Positions 40,300-47,707 of a stretch of DNA of 64,000 nt are shown here, piece after piece. The notes beneath the pieces were generated by a model, which ran no database searches, was not told the DNA's origin, and was given only the letters and a program-made list of their open reading frames with translations. Made by a program: the position numbers and the translations under genes. The stretch's first letter is position 1. The number at the start of each line of letters is the position of its first letter. The stretch covers positions 806,001-870,000 of the forward strand of contig JAXMCK010000006.1 in assembly GCA_046349395.1 (NCBI GenBank). Direction: 5' to 3'. The DNA comes from JAXMCK01 sp046349395. Its GTDB lineage: Bacteria; Pseudomonadota; Alphaproteobacteria; Geminicoccales; Geminicoccaceae.

Positions 40300-40811
40300 G
40301 AGGCCACTCCGGCCTTGCGGGCCGCGGCGGCCACGAGGCTGCCGGTGGCGGCGACATGGGCGTGGCAGATGGCGACGGCCAGCGCGTCCGTGGCGTCGAA
40401 GGCGAGCTCGCGGCAGCTCGGCAGCAGTACCTTCACCATGAGCGCCACCTGCTCCTTGCGGGCGGCACCGGTCCCCGTCACGGAGCGCTTCACCTGCTTC
40501 GAGGCGTATTCGGCGACCGGCAGGCCGGCGTGCGAGGCGGCCAGCAGCACCACGCCACGGGCATGGCCGAGCTTCAGCGAGCTCAGGGGGTTGCGGTTGA
40601 CGACCGTCTCCTCGACCGCGGCGACGACCGCACCGCTGCCGGCGATCACGCCCGAGAGGCCCCGGTAGAGGTCGGCGAGGCGGTCGGCCAGGAGGTCGTC
40701 CGCGTCGCTGTGGACGACACCACCGTCGAGGAAGCGCAGGCCGCTGCCCTGGGCCTCGATCACGCCCCAGCCGGTGTGCCGGAGGCCCGGATCGAGCCCC
40801 AGGATCCGCAT
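40296..40811 (-). CDS. ruvC: Holliday junction resolvase RuvC
   Basis: 171 residues. Acidic catalytic residues sit in LGLDPGLRHTGWGV (Asp7), VAAVEETVVNRNPLSSLKLG (Glu pair) and the C-terminal FDATDALAVAICHA (Asp pair), all present. It cuts Holliday junctions symmetrically. Its ATG overlaps the yebC stop by 1 bp (TGATG). Confidence 0.97.
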   Translation of the reverse strand: MRILGLDPGLRHTGWGVIEAQGSGLRFLDGGVVHSDADDLLADRLADLYRGLSGVIAGSGAVVAAVEETVVNRNPLSSLKLGHARGVVLLAASHAGLPVAEYASKQVKRSVTGTGAARKEQVALMVKVLLPSCRELAFDATDALAVAICHAHVAATGSLVAAAARKAGVAS

Positions 40812-41557
40812 CAGCCGGCGAGCCGCGCCAGCACCGCGTCCGAGACTTCGAAATTGGCGACCACGCGCTGCACGTCGTCGCTCTCGTCGAGCGCTTCTAG
40901 CAGCTTCAGCAGCGACTCGGCGCGCTCGTCGTCGACCGGCACCATTGTCTGCGGCTTCCAGCTGAGGCTCGCCTGTTCCGGCGGGCCGAACCGCTCTTCG
41001 AGCGCGTCGCGCACGACACCGAGGTCGTCGGGCTCGCAGGTGATGTCGTGGCCCTCCTCGCCGCTCTCGCAGTCGGAGGCGCCGGCCTCGATCGCGGCCT
41101 CCAGCATCTGGTCGGCGGTGGCAGCGGCAGCGGGGTAGTGGATGCTGCCGACGCGGGTGAACTGGAAGCTGACGCTGTTCGTCTCGCCCAGCGCCCCGCC
41201 GTGCTTGCCGAACGTGGAGCGCACCTCGCTGGCCGTCCGGTTGCGGTTGTCGGTCAGCGCCTCGACGATGATCGCGACACCACCCGGGCCATACCCTTCG
41301 TAGCGGATCTCGTCGTAGCTCTCGCCGTCGCCGCCCTGACCGCGCTTGATGGCCCGCTCGATATTGTCCTTCGGCATGTTGGCGGCCTTCGCCGCCTGGA
41401 CTGCCGCGCGCAGGCGCGGATTGGCGGCGGGGTCGGGCAGGCCCGCCTTCGAGGCGACCTGGATCTCGCGCTGGAGGCGCGTGAACAGCTTCGCGCGGAC
41501 AGCATCCTGCTTGCCCTTGCGATGCATGATGTTCTTGAACTGGGAATGACCGGCCAT
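40811..41557 (-). CDS. yebC: YebC/PmpR family regulatory protein
   Basis: 248 residues with the family N-terminus MAGHSQFKNIMHRKGKQDAV and three domains of the YebC fold (ERAIKRGQGGDGESYDEIRY, YEGYGPGGVAIIVEALTDNR, acidic C-terminal DDERAESLLKLLEALDESDD). YebC proteins were described as transcription factors; later work implicates them in easing ribosome stalling at proline stretches, of which this window has several (TolA, CpoB). Starts the reverse run yebC-ruvCAB-ybgC-tol. The promoter should lie in the 143-bp gap shared with the divergent PilZ gene. Confidence 0.93.
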   Translation of the reverse strand: MAGHSQFKNIMHRKGKQDAVRAKLFTRLQREIQVASKAGLPDPAANPRLRAAVQAAKAANMPKDNIERAIKRGQGGDGESYDEIRYEGYGPGGVAIIVEALTDNRNRTASEVRSTFGKHGGALGETNSVSFQFTRVGSIHYPAAAATADQMLEAAIEAGASDCESGEEGHDITCEPDDLGVVRDALEERFGPPEQASLSWKPQTMVPVDDERAESLLKLLEALDESDDVQRVVANFEVSDAVLARLAG

Positions 41558-41700
41558 GGTCTCTGGCGACTGCTCGAATTGCTCGGGGCGGCCGCTATAG
41601 CAGATACCTCCGACCGCCTGCCAGTCGGGCCGACCCCGTTTGCGATCCGTTAAGCCGTCGGCACTAGCCTCGCGCCAGCACGGCCCAAGGGACGCGACGC

Positions 41701-42087
41701 ATGCGGTCCGATGAGAACCCCGCCCCGAGCGACGCCGACCGTCGCCTTTTCAACCGCTATGCCAGCGGTCTCGATGCGGAGATCGTCGGCGACGATGAGA
41801 CCTGGGTCGGGCAACTCGTCGACCTCTCGATCGGCGGGGCCTGCGTCCTCGTGCCTGTCGAGACGTCCGCCGCCCTCGTGCCCGGTCTGCAGGTCACGCT
41901 GCGATCGACCGCCTTCGGCCTCGACGAGGGGATGCCGGTCGTCGTGCGGAGGCGGGGAACCGACCGGGTGCACCTTGCCTTCGCCCAGGACACCGAAAGC
42001 GAGCACCGATTGGCGCTGTTTCTCCTCGGCAGCGTCGAGGTTCCACCAAGAGGCGACGAAGGCGCGTCGGAAGCGGACTCAAGATAA
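41701..42087 (+). CDS. PilZ domain protein
   Basis: 128 residues, a stand-alone PilZ domain. The c-di-GMP-binding pattern appears as RRLFNRYASGLDAEIV (R-x4-R-like start) followed by LVDLSIGGACVLVP (D-x-S-x-x-G). The RxxxR box is slightly off the textbook spacing, so affinity is uncertain. Start ATG 41701 with AAGGGACG upstream. It probably acts as a cytosolic c-di-GMP receptor; target unknown. Confidence 0.85.
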   Translation: MRSDENPAPSDADRRLFNRYASGLDAEIVGDDETWVGQLVDLSIGGACVLVPVETSAALVPGLQVTLRSTAFGLDEGMPVVVRRRGTDRVHLAFAQDTESEHRLALFLLGSVEVPPRGDEGASEADSR

Positions 42088-42417
42088 ATCAGAGTCTTAG
42101 CGGTTCATAGAATCCTATTGACTCTAAAGGGTTATTCCGGGAAGAATACATGCAACCGTCGGAGAATGGCCGAAGTTGCGCCGTCTCGCTGCCCCGTTAA
42201 GTCGAGACGCGGCTCTCTCTGACGATGCTCAGCTCTTTTCACAAAAACTTTAGAACAACAAAGAAGAGAACTTGCCCCTCTTTTGCGCGTTTCCGGTCAT
42301 GAACGCGGAGGCAATCTCTTTGTCGCCGTATCCCGAGTAATTCGCTAAAATTGTATTCGTTTTCTTGACCGGTCTGTGGAGTTTTCGCCCGAGACGCGAG
42401 GCGGATACTCGAAACAG

Positions 42418-42446
42418 ATTATTTTGGTGTTGCATTGTTCTGACAA
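42418..42446 (-). promoter_or_regulatory. Near-consensus sigma70 promoter, leftward
   Basis: On the reverse strand TTGTCA (42446-42441, 5 of 6 to TTGACA), a 17-bp spacer and AATAAT (42423-42418, 5 of 6 to TATAAT). Transcription would start near 42411 and run left into a stretch with only tiny open frames, suggesting a non-coding transcript. Confidence 0.45.
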
Positions 42447-42464
42447 CTTGGTTAAGGTGCTCTT

Positions 42465-42532
42465 CGTCAAGTCAGACGGTGCCTCCCTCCCTCATTGCCC
42501 CCGACCGGTTCGCCGCTCGGGGGCTCTCTTTT
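42465..42532 (+). ncRNA. Candidate small RNA with CCUCC motifs
   Basis: A possible promoter (TTGCAT 42430-42435, 17-bp spacer, TAAGGT 42453-42458; weak) would give a transcript of about 70 nt ending at the hairpin terminator. The body has two overlapping anti-Shine-Dalgarno CCTCC motifs (42482-42490) in unpaired sequence just before the terminator stem. CCUCC-rich small RNAs are known in alphaproteobacteria (the cuckoo/CcsR type). It could equally be the attenuated leader of the small gene at 42578. Confidence 0.3.
42497..42532 (+). terminator. Intrinsic terminator
   Basis: GCCCCCGA (42497-42504) and TCGGGGGC (42517-42524) form a perfect 8-bp stem with a 12-base loop, followed by TCTCTTTT. 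This is the most textbook forward-strand terminator in the window. It ends a transcript that starts in the AT-rich region rather than a coding gene. Confidence 0.75.
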
Positions 42533-42577
42533 AGCGAGGGCCCCGCGCAACGCGGCCTGCATCCGAGGACTTCCCGC

Positions 42578-42823
42578 ATGACCGCTTCCACCCCGCTCCT
42601 TGAGCTCGATTGGCCCGTGTCACCGGTCGCCAACGACAATGTCGAAGCCCAGCAGCGGTGCGTGGTGCTGGAAGCGGACCTGCAGGCGCTGGAGCCCATG
42701 ATCGGTGCTGCCGTCCTGGTCACGACGGCCTTCCGCCTGCGCGACGACGACGGGCTGGTGGCGAGCCTCCGTCATCTGACGGACGCGGTGGAGGCGTGGG
42801 AGACCCGCAACCGTCAGGACTGA
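42578..42823 (+). CDS. Small hypothetical protein, 81 residues
   Basis: ATG 42578 with GAGGA 9 bases upstream. The protein is acidic and helical (VEAQQRCVVLEADLQALEPM, DDDGLVASLRHLTDAVEAWE), with no signal peptide or membrane segment. No family recognised. It lies 46 bp after a terminator and 102 bp before hslV on the same strand, so read-through of the terminator or its own promoter would be needed for expression. Confidence 0.55.
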   Translation: MTASTPLLELDWPVSPVANDNVEAQQRCVVLEADLQALEPMIGAAVLVTTAFRLRDDDGLVASLRHLTDAVEAWETRNRQD

Positions 42824-42829
42824 GGCGTA

Positions 42830-42853
42830 GCCCGGGTCGGCTTGAACCCGGGC
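42830..42853. repeat. Palindromic intergenic repeat of the GCCCGGGT type
   Basis: GCCCGGGT (42830-42837), 8-base loop and ACCCGGGC (42846-42853) form a perfect 8-bp palindrome followed by ATCCAGGG. This closely resembles the short GCCCGGGT-TTGA-ACCCGGGC-ATCCA intergenic palindromes scattered in many alphaproteobacterial genomes. There is no U-run, so it is a repeat or RNA-end structure more than a terminator. Confidence 0.5.
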
Positions 42854-42864
42854 ATCCAGGGTCC

Positions 42865-42918
42865 CACATGCGGCCGATCGGTGGCGTCCGGGCGAACCGG
42901 ACACCCCGCCCGCATGTG
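42865..42918 (+). promoter_or_regulatory. Nested hairpin in the hslVU leader adjoining the ribosome-binding site
   Basis: Outer stem CACATGCGG (42865-42873) with CCGCATGTG (42910-42918), 9 perfect pairs. Inner stem GTCCGG (42886-42891) with CCGGAC (42897-42902), loop GCGAA. The outer 3' arm ends on the first base of the Shine-Dalgarno GAGGA (42918-42922) just before ATG 42926. A structure here could modulate initiation, for example with temperature, since hslVU is a heat-shock operon. Confidence 0.5.
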
Positions 42919-42925
42919 AGGACAA

Positions 42926-43477
42926 ATGGAGACCTCGCCGTCCTGGCACGGCACGACGATCCTGTCGGTGCGCCGTGGTCGGCAGGTGGTGCTGGCCGGC
43001 GACGGCCAGGTGAGCCTGCAGTCGACCGTCATCAAGCATAATGCCCGCAAGGTTCGCCGGATCGGCAGCGGCAACATCCTGGCCGGGTTCGCCGGCAGCA
43101 CGGCCGATGCCTTCACCCTGCTGGAACGTCTCGAAGCGAAGCTGGAGCGTTTTCCGGGCCAGCTGACCCGGGCCTGTGTCGAGCTCGCGAAGGATTGGCG
43201 GACCGACCGCTATCTGCGGCGGCTGGAGGCGATGATGGCCGTCGCCGACGCCGAGGTTTCGCTCGTGCTGACGGGCAACGGCGACGTGCTGGAGCCCGAG
43301 GACGGGCTGATCGGCATCGGCTCCGGCGGCAGCTTCGCGTTGGCTGCGGCACGCGCCCTGATCGACATCGACGGGCTCAGTGCCGAGGACATCGCACGCA
43401 AGGCGATGCGGATCGCGGCCGACATCTGCGTCTACACCAACGACAACGTCATCATCGAGACGCTCGAGGCCCGATGA
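42926..43477 (+). CDS. hslV: ATP-dependent protease subunit HslV
   Basis: 183 residues. HslV is the N-terminal-threonine peptidase of the HslVU (ClpQY) protease. The processed start is at HG-TTILSVRR (Thr10/Thr11), followed by VVLAGDGQVSLQSTVIKHNA, IGSGGSFALAAARALIDIDG and IAADICVYTNDNVIIE, all family hallmarks. It degrades SulA-like and misfolded proteins in a dodecameric complex. Its stop overlaps the hslU start (ATGA), so the subunits are translated together. Confidence 0.97.
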   Translation: METSPSWHGTTILSVRRGRQVVLAGDGQVSLQSTVIKHNARKVRRIGSGNILAGFAGSTADAFTLLERLEAKLERFPGQLTRACVELAKDWRTDRYLRRLEAMMAVADAEVSLVLTGNGDVLEPEDGLIGIGSGGSFALAAARALIDIDGLSAEDIARKAMRIAADICVYTNDNVIIETLEAR

Positions 43478-44784
43478 CCGCCCTCACGCCACGCGAGATC
43501 GTCTCCGAACTCGACCGGTTCATCGTCGGCCAAGGGGCCGCGAAGAAGGCCGTCGCCCTCGCCTTGCGCAACCGCTGGCGCCGCCAGCAGCTGGACGAGG
43601 GCCTGCGCGACGAGGTGGTGCCGAAGAACATCCTGATGATCGGCCCGACGGGCTGCGGCAAGACCGAGATCGCCCGCCGCCTGGCGCGACTGGCGCAGGC
43701 ACCGTTCCTCAAGGTCGAGGCCACCAAGTTCACCGAGGTCGGCTATGTCGGCCGCGACGTCGAGAGCATCGTCCGCGACCTCGTCGAGATCGCGCTCAAG
43801 CTGACGCGCGAGCGCCTGCGCAAGGAGGTCACCGCCCAGGCCGAGCTGAATGCCGAGGAGCGCGTGATCGACGCGCTGGTCGGCGGCACGGCCAGCAAGG
43901 AGACGCGCGAGAAGTTCCGCCGGATGCTGCGCGACGGGCAGCTCGCCGAGAAGGTGATCGAGATCGAGGTCCAGGACACCGGCGGTGGGCAGGTGCCCAC
44001 CTTCGACATTCCCGGCATGCCCGGTGCGCAGATGGGCATGGTCAATCTCGGCGACATGCTGGGCAAGGCCTTCGGCCAGCGGACCAAGCGCAAGAAGCTG
44101 ACCGTCGCCCAGAGCTACGAGATCCTGATGGCCGAGGAGAGCGACAAGCTTCTCGACCAGGAGCGGGTGACGCGCGAGGCGCTGCAGGCGGCCGAGCAGA
44201 ACGGCATCGTCTTCATCGACGAGATCGACAAGATCAGCGCCCGCGAGGGCCGGATGGGGGCCGATGTCAGCCGCGAGGGCGTGCAGCGCGACCTGCTGCC
44301 CTTGATCGAGGGCACCACCGTCACGACCAAGCATGGGGCGGTGAAGACCGATCATATCCTGTTCATCGCGAGCGGTGCCTTCCACCTCAGCAAGCCGTCC
44401 GACCTGCTGCCCGAGCTGCAGGGACGCCTGCCGATCCGGGTCGAGCTCGATCCACTCAGTCGCGACGACCTCGCGCGCATCCTGGTCGAGCCCGAAGCCA
44501 GCCTCGTGAAGCAGTACGTGGCGCTTCTCGGCACCGAGGGCGTGCGGCTGGAGTTCGAGGAAGCAGGCATCCAGGAGCTCGCGACGCTGGCGCACGACAT
44601 CAACGGCAAGGTCGAGAACATCGGCGCCCGCCGGCTGCAGACCGTGCTCGAGAAGCTGCTGGAGGACGTCAGCTACGGTGCGTCGGACCGGGGCGGCGAG
44701 ACCGTGACGGTCGATGCCGCCTATGTCCGCAAGCATGTCGGCGACCTCGTCGCCGGGGCCGATCTCAGCCGGTTCATCCTGTAG
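43474..44784 (+). CDS. hslU: HslU, ATPase subunit of the HslVU protease
   Basis: 436 residues from ATG 43474. AAA+ unfoldase with an N-domain (MTALTPREIVSELDRFIVGQ), Walker A MIGPTGCGKTEIARRLARL, the pore motif region KFTEVGYVGRDVESIV (GYVG), an intermediate I-domain (about 110-240), Walker B GIVFIDEIDKISARE, sensor FIASGAFHLSKPSDLLPELQ (with GRLPIRVEL) and a C-terminal end LSRFIL used to activate HslV. Full length. Convergent with the next gene after a 5-bp gap. Confidence 0.97.
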   Translation: MTALTPREIVSELDRFIVGQGAAKKAVALALRNRWRRQQLDEGLRDEVVPKNILMIGPTGCGKTEIARRLARLAQAPFLKVEATKFTEVGYVGRDVESIVRDLVEIALKLTRERLRKEVTAQAELNAEERVIDALVGGTASKETREKFRRMLRDGQLAEKVIEIEVQDTGGGQVPTFDIPGMPGAQMGMVNLGDMLGKAFGQRTKRKKLTVAQSYEILMAEESDKLLDQERVTREALQAAEQNGIVFIDEIDKISAREGRMGADVSREGVQRDLLPLIEGTTVTTKHGAVKTDHILFIASGAFHLSKPSDLLPELQGRLPIRVELDPLSRDDLARILVEPEASLVKQYVALLGTEGVRLEFEEAGIQELATLAHDINGKVENIGARRLQTVLEKLLEDVSYGASDRGGETVTVDAAYVRKHVGDLVAGADLSRFIL

Positions 44785-44789
44785 CGGAC

Positions 44790-45911
44790 CTACTCTCGAA
44801 TCGGTCCTGTCACCGCTTCGAGCTGTGCCGCTGCTTCTGCTTCGAGACGGCGAACGCCCTGCTGCAGCGCTTTGCGCCAATGCGGGCCGCGCGCCATCGC
44901 ATCGTCCCAGGCGTCGCGGAGCATGTCGGCCTGCCGGGTGGCGACAAGGGCCTGGATCAGGCTGCCGGCCTGGGCTGCGTCCTTCGCGGCCTTGAGGCGG
45001 CCGGCACCCGAACGGCGGCTGGCGACGATCAGCTTGTGCACGGCGTAGCGTTCCGGGGCCGGCACGTTCACGGCGATGCCGGGGCCGTGCAGGACGACGG
45101 TCGGTACCTCGCCGTAGAGCAGATAGTCGAGAAAGCGCAGCGGCTGGGCACCCAGACCCGGGATCGAGGGTAGGGGCAGCAGGTCGTCGCCGCGCTCGTC
45201 CGAGCCCTGGTGCGGGGTCAGGAGCTCGACCCGGTAGCCGCGGGCGTTGCGCAGCGTGCTGCTGAGCATGGGCGACTTCAACGATGGCACGGGGGTGAAG
45301 GTCGGGTCGACCTCCTGCAGCGTGTCGAGCAAGGGCTCGGCCGCGTCCTCCACACCGACGGCGATGGCGTGGAACTGGGCGATGTCGACGTCCTCGGTAC
45401 GCATGGCGGCGGCCGGAAGATGCACGCCCAGCATGGCCGGGTAGCACTGATAGGCCACGGTGCCGACGAGGCAGGCGCGCAGGCGGAAGACGCCGGCCCG
45501 GGCGAGGGCGGCGATGATCTCGCCGGTGAAGGTATCGGGTGCCGGAAAGCCGGCGCGGCGGAGGGTGGAGACGAGCTGCCGGCGGCCACGGATGTCGGGC
45601 TGCAGGCTGCGATGGCGCTCGATCCGGGCGGTCAGTGCCGCCGTCGCCGGTCCGACATAGCGGACCCGGTCCTTGCCGGTCGCCCGGTTGTAGGCGCGAT
45701 GGTACCAGTAATCGCGACCGTTCGTCGTCCGCAGCTCGAAGGTGCCGCCGGGCGGCAGGCCCTCGATCAGGCCGGCGTCCGAGACGCGCTCGGCAAGCTC
45801 GGCGAACAGAGTGACGAAGGCTGGATCGAAGGGCTCGGGCACGGGCGGCTTTGTGGAGTGAAAAGCGATTTCCCTCCACAAGACCTTATCCTGCGATCCG
45901 CCCTCGCTCAA
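44790..45911 (-). CDS. Nucleotidyltransferase-fold protein (GSU2403-like)
   Basis: 373 residues; the family is recognised by LRTTNGRDYWYHRAYNRATG, GTVAYQCYPAMLGV, RTEDVDIAQFHAIAVGVE, VELLTPHQGSD and YAVHKLIVASRRSG. The fold is minimal-nucleotidyltransferase-like; the EDVDIA segment offers candidate metal-binding acids. The N-terminal 100 residues may be a separate helical domain. A TTG start at 45911 gives the full frame, but no good ribosome-binding site precedes it, so the start is uncertain. Function unknown; some family members lie beside toxin or resistance loci, but no partner is seen here. Confidence 0.75.
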   Translation of the reverse strand: MSEGGSQDKVLWREIAFHSTKPPVPEPFDPAFVTLFAELAERVSDAGLIEGLPPGGTFELRTTNGRDYWYHRAYNRATGKDRVRYVGPATAALTARIERHRSLQPDIRGRRQLVSTLRRAGFPAPDTFTGEIIAALARAGVFRLRACLVGTVAYQCYPAMLGVHLPAAAMRTEDVDIAQFHAIAVGVEDAAEPLLDTLQEVDPTFTPVPSLKSPMLSSTLRNARGYRVELLTPHQGSDERGDDLLPLPSIPGLGAQPLRFLDYLLYGEVPTVVLHGPGIAVNVPAPERYAVHKLIVASRRSGAGRLKAAKDAAQAGSLIQALVATRQADMLRDAWDDAMARGPHWRKALQQGVRRLEAEAAAQLEAVTGPIRE

Positions 45912-45933
45912 CCAGCCTGTCGGCGCCGACTCG

Positions 45934-46812
45934 TCAGGCCTTGTGTTCGGCCCTTACCGCTACGACCGCTCCGCCCAGGATGAGGACGGCACCGGCGATC
46001 GTCGCCAGCGACGGCACCTCACCGAAGAAGACGAGGCCCAATAGCGTCGCCCAGACGAAGGCGGTGTACTCGACGGAGCCCAGACGGCTGGCATCGGCGC
46101 GGCCATAGGCCCAGGCGAGGACGATGTGGCCGGCCGTGCCGAGCAGGCCGATCAGGGCGAACCAGAGCAGCAGGTTGCCGCTCACCGGGGTCCAGGACCA
46201 GACACCGAAGGGTGTCACGAGCAGCATCGCCGCGGCGTTCTGCAGGAAGACGATGGTCGGGATGCTGTCGCGGCCGGCACGCGCCTTCAGGCTCACCATC
46301 GAGATCGCATAGGAGCCGGCGGCGACGAGCGCCGCCAGCACGCCCCACACGGTGGAGGTACCCGACCGGTCGACCTCGCCCGCCAGCACGACGAGCACGC
46401 CGAGGAAGCCAAGGCCGATCGCCGCCCACACGCCGAGGCTCGGGCGCTCGTGCAGCGTCATCCGGGCGAGGAGGGCGATCATGATCGGCGCGGTGAATGT
46501 GAGCGCCAGGGTGACGACCAGTGGCAACGCCGACAGGGCGTAGAAGAAGCTGAAGGCCGTGGTGACGATGGCGACGGCGCGCAGAAGATGGGCGCGCAGC
46601 ACCTCGCCGCGGGGCAGGTGCGCATGGGCACCGAGGAACAAGGGCAGTGCGTAGGCGACGCCGAAGGCATAGCGCAGGAAGACGATCTGCCAGGTCGGGA
46701 CGTAGCCGGACACGGCCTTCACCGCCGCGTCCATGATCGACAGCAGGAAGACGCCGGCCATGGCCGCCAGCATGGGGGCCGCGGTGGGCGCCGCCTTGGT
46801 CGAAGTCTGCAC
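45934..46812 (-). CDS. DMT-superfamily (EamA) transporter
   Basis: 292 residues, ten predicted helices. Two EamA repeats: first with GVFLLSIMDAAVKAVSGYVP, TWQIVFLRYAFGVAYALPLF and ALSALPLVVTLALTFTAPIM; second with GVLAALVAAGSYAISMVSLK, WAYGRADASRLGSVEYTAFV and TIAGAVLILGGAVVAVRA. It belongs to the S-adenosylmethionine/drug-metabolite exporter-like group (RarD/YdcZ neighbours); substrate unknown. Unrelated in sequence detail to the EamA protein at 27.2 kb. Confidence 0.88.
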   Translation of the reverse strand: MQTSTKAAPTAAPMLAAMAGVFLLSIMDAAVKAVSGYVPTWQIVFLRYAFGVAYALPLFLGAHAHLPRGEVLRAHLLRAVAIVTTAFSFFYALSALPLVVTLALTFTAPIMIALLARMTLHERPSLGVWAAIGLGFLGVLVVLAGEVDRSGTSTVWGVLAALVAAGSYAISMVSLKARAGRDSIPTIVFLQNAAAMLLVTPFGVWSWTPVSGNLLLWFALIGLLGTAGHIVLAWAYGRADASRLGSVEYTAFVWATLLGLVFFGEVPSLATIAGAVLILGGAVVAVRAEHKA

Positions 46813-46909
46813 GATGCACCTGACTGCCGATGCCGCCGCTATCGGCAGCGGACGAGGGCCAGCATGAAGACCACGGGACGGTGGTCGATGTCGATAGGCC
46901 GAGCCGAGA

Positions 46910-47707
46910 TCAGGAGCCGCTGGGACGTGGCCAGACTACCGGGAACCAGTCGTCGCGGAGGCGCTGCCCCGGTTCCATGCCGTGGCCCGGAAATGGCGGC
47001 GAGGTGCGGCCGGGGCGAGCCACGTAGCGGGCGTCGTCGCCGACCCAGCGCAGCGAGAGCGCGCGGCGGCGGGCGGAGGTCGGATTCCCGCGGGCGCCGT
47101 GAACCGTGCGGAAGTCGAACAGCACCGCATCACCCGGCTCGAGCGGCCACTCCAGGACCCGGTGTCCAGGCTCACGATCGGGGTCCGGCACGGTCAGATA
47201 GTCGCCGGCCTCGGCGTAGAAGTTGCCGTCGTCGAGCCACCGCACCGGCAACACCCATTTGTCCCACCGATGCGAGCCGGCGATGACGCGCAAGGTGGCG
47301 TCCGTCACCGGATCGATCGGGATCCAGAAGCTGACCGTCTGCGTGCCGTCGACGAAGTAGTAGGGACCGTCCTGGTGCCAGGGTGTCGCCTTCTGAGTTC
47401 CTGGCTCCTTGATCAGGACGTGATCGTGGAAGAACTGGGCCGTGGCCGAGCCCATGGCCCTTGCCGCGATCTCGGCCGCCGGCGAATTGCGGACGACGTC
47501 GACGAATTCCGGGATGCGCTCCCAGTTGCAGTAGTCGTCGAAGAAGCTGCCGGGCTCGCCCGGCCGCACGCTCTGGGCGGCGTAGGGGCCGGGTTCGCGC
47601 AGGTTGCGCTCGATGCCGTCCGCGATCACGTCGACCCAGTCGCGGAAAACGCCGCGCAGGCATACCGCACCGTCCCGCCGGAACGCCGCGACCTCGTCGT
47701 CGGTCAT
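46910..47707 (-). CDS. Phytanoyl-CoA dioxygenase-family Fe(II)/2-oxoglutarate enzyme
   Basis: 265 residues from ATG 47707, overlapping the permease stop as ATGA. The iron-binding facial triad is visible: H-x-D in ATPWHQDGPYYF and a distal His in FRTVHGARGN, with an Arg 8 residues on for 2-oxoglutarate. The N-terminus MTDDEVAAFRRDGAVCLRGV and the segment RVIAGSHRWDKWVLP are typical of the PhyH group that hydroxylates small molecules or conjugates. Coupling to a sugar-type ABC importer suggests it acts on the imported compound or a derivative (inference). Confidence 0.85.
   Translation of the reverse strand: MTDDEVAAFRRDGAVCLRGVFRDWVDVIADGIERNLREPGPYAAQSVRPGEPGSFFDDYCNWERIPEFVDVVRNSPAAEIAARAMGSATAQFFHDHVLIKEPGTQKATPWHQDGPYYFVDGTQTVSFWIPIDPVTDATLRVIAGSHRWDKWVLPVRWLDDGNFYAEAGDYLTVPDPDREPGHRVLEWPLEPGDAVLFDFRTVHGARGNPTSARRRALSLRWVGDDARYVARPGRTSPPFPGHGMEPGQRLRDDWFPVVWPRPSGS

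Larger units (their letters stand above)
42088..42577. other. 490-bp AT-rich intergenic region with regulatory signals
   Basis: Clearly less GC-rich than the rest of the window. It holds a reverse-strand promoter (42446-42418), a possible forward small RNA ending at a hairpin terminator (42497-42532), and an inverted repeat CGTCTCG/CGAGACG near 42184-42204. No protein frame longer than about 60 codons looks real. The leftward transcript predicted from the promoter would run antisense toward the PilZ gene. Confidence 0.5.

Noticed and set aside
42250..42435. 61-codon reverse frame in the AT-rich region
   Set aside because: Its start lies upstream of the promoter found at 42446-42418 and the sequence shows no protein-like features or ribosome-binding site.
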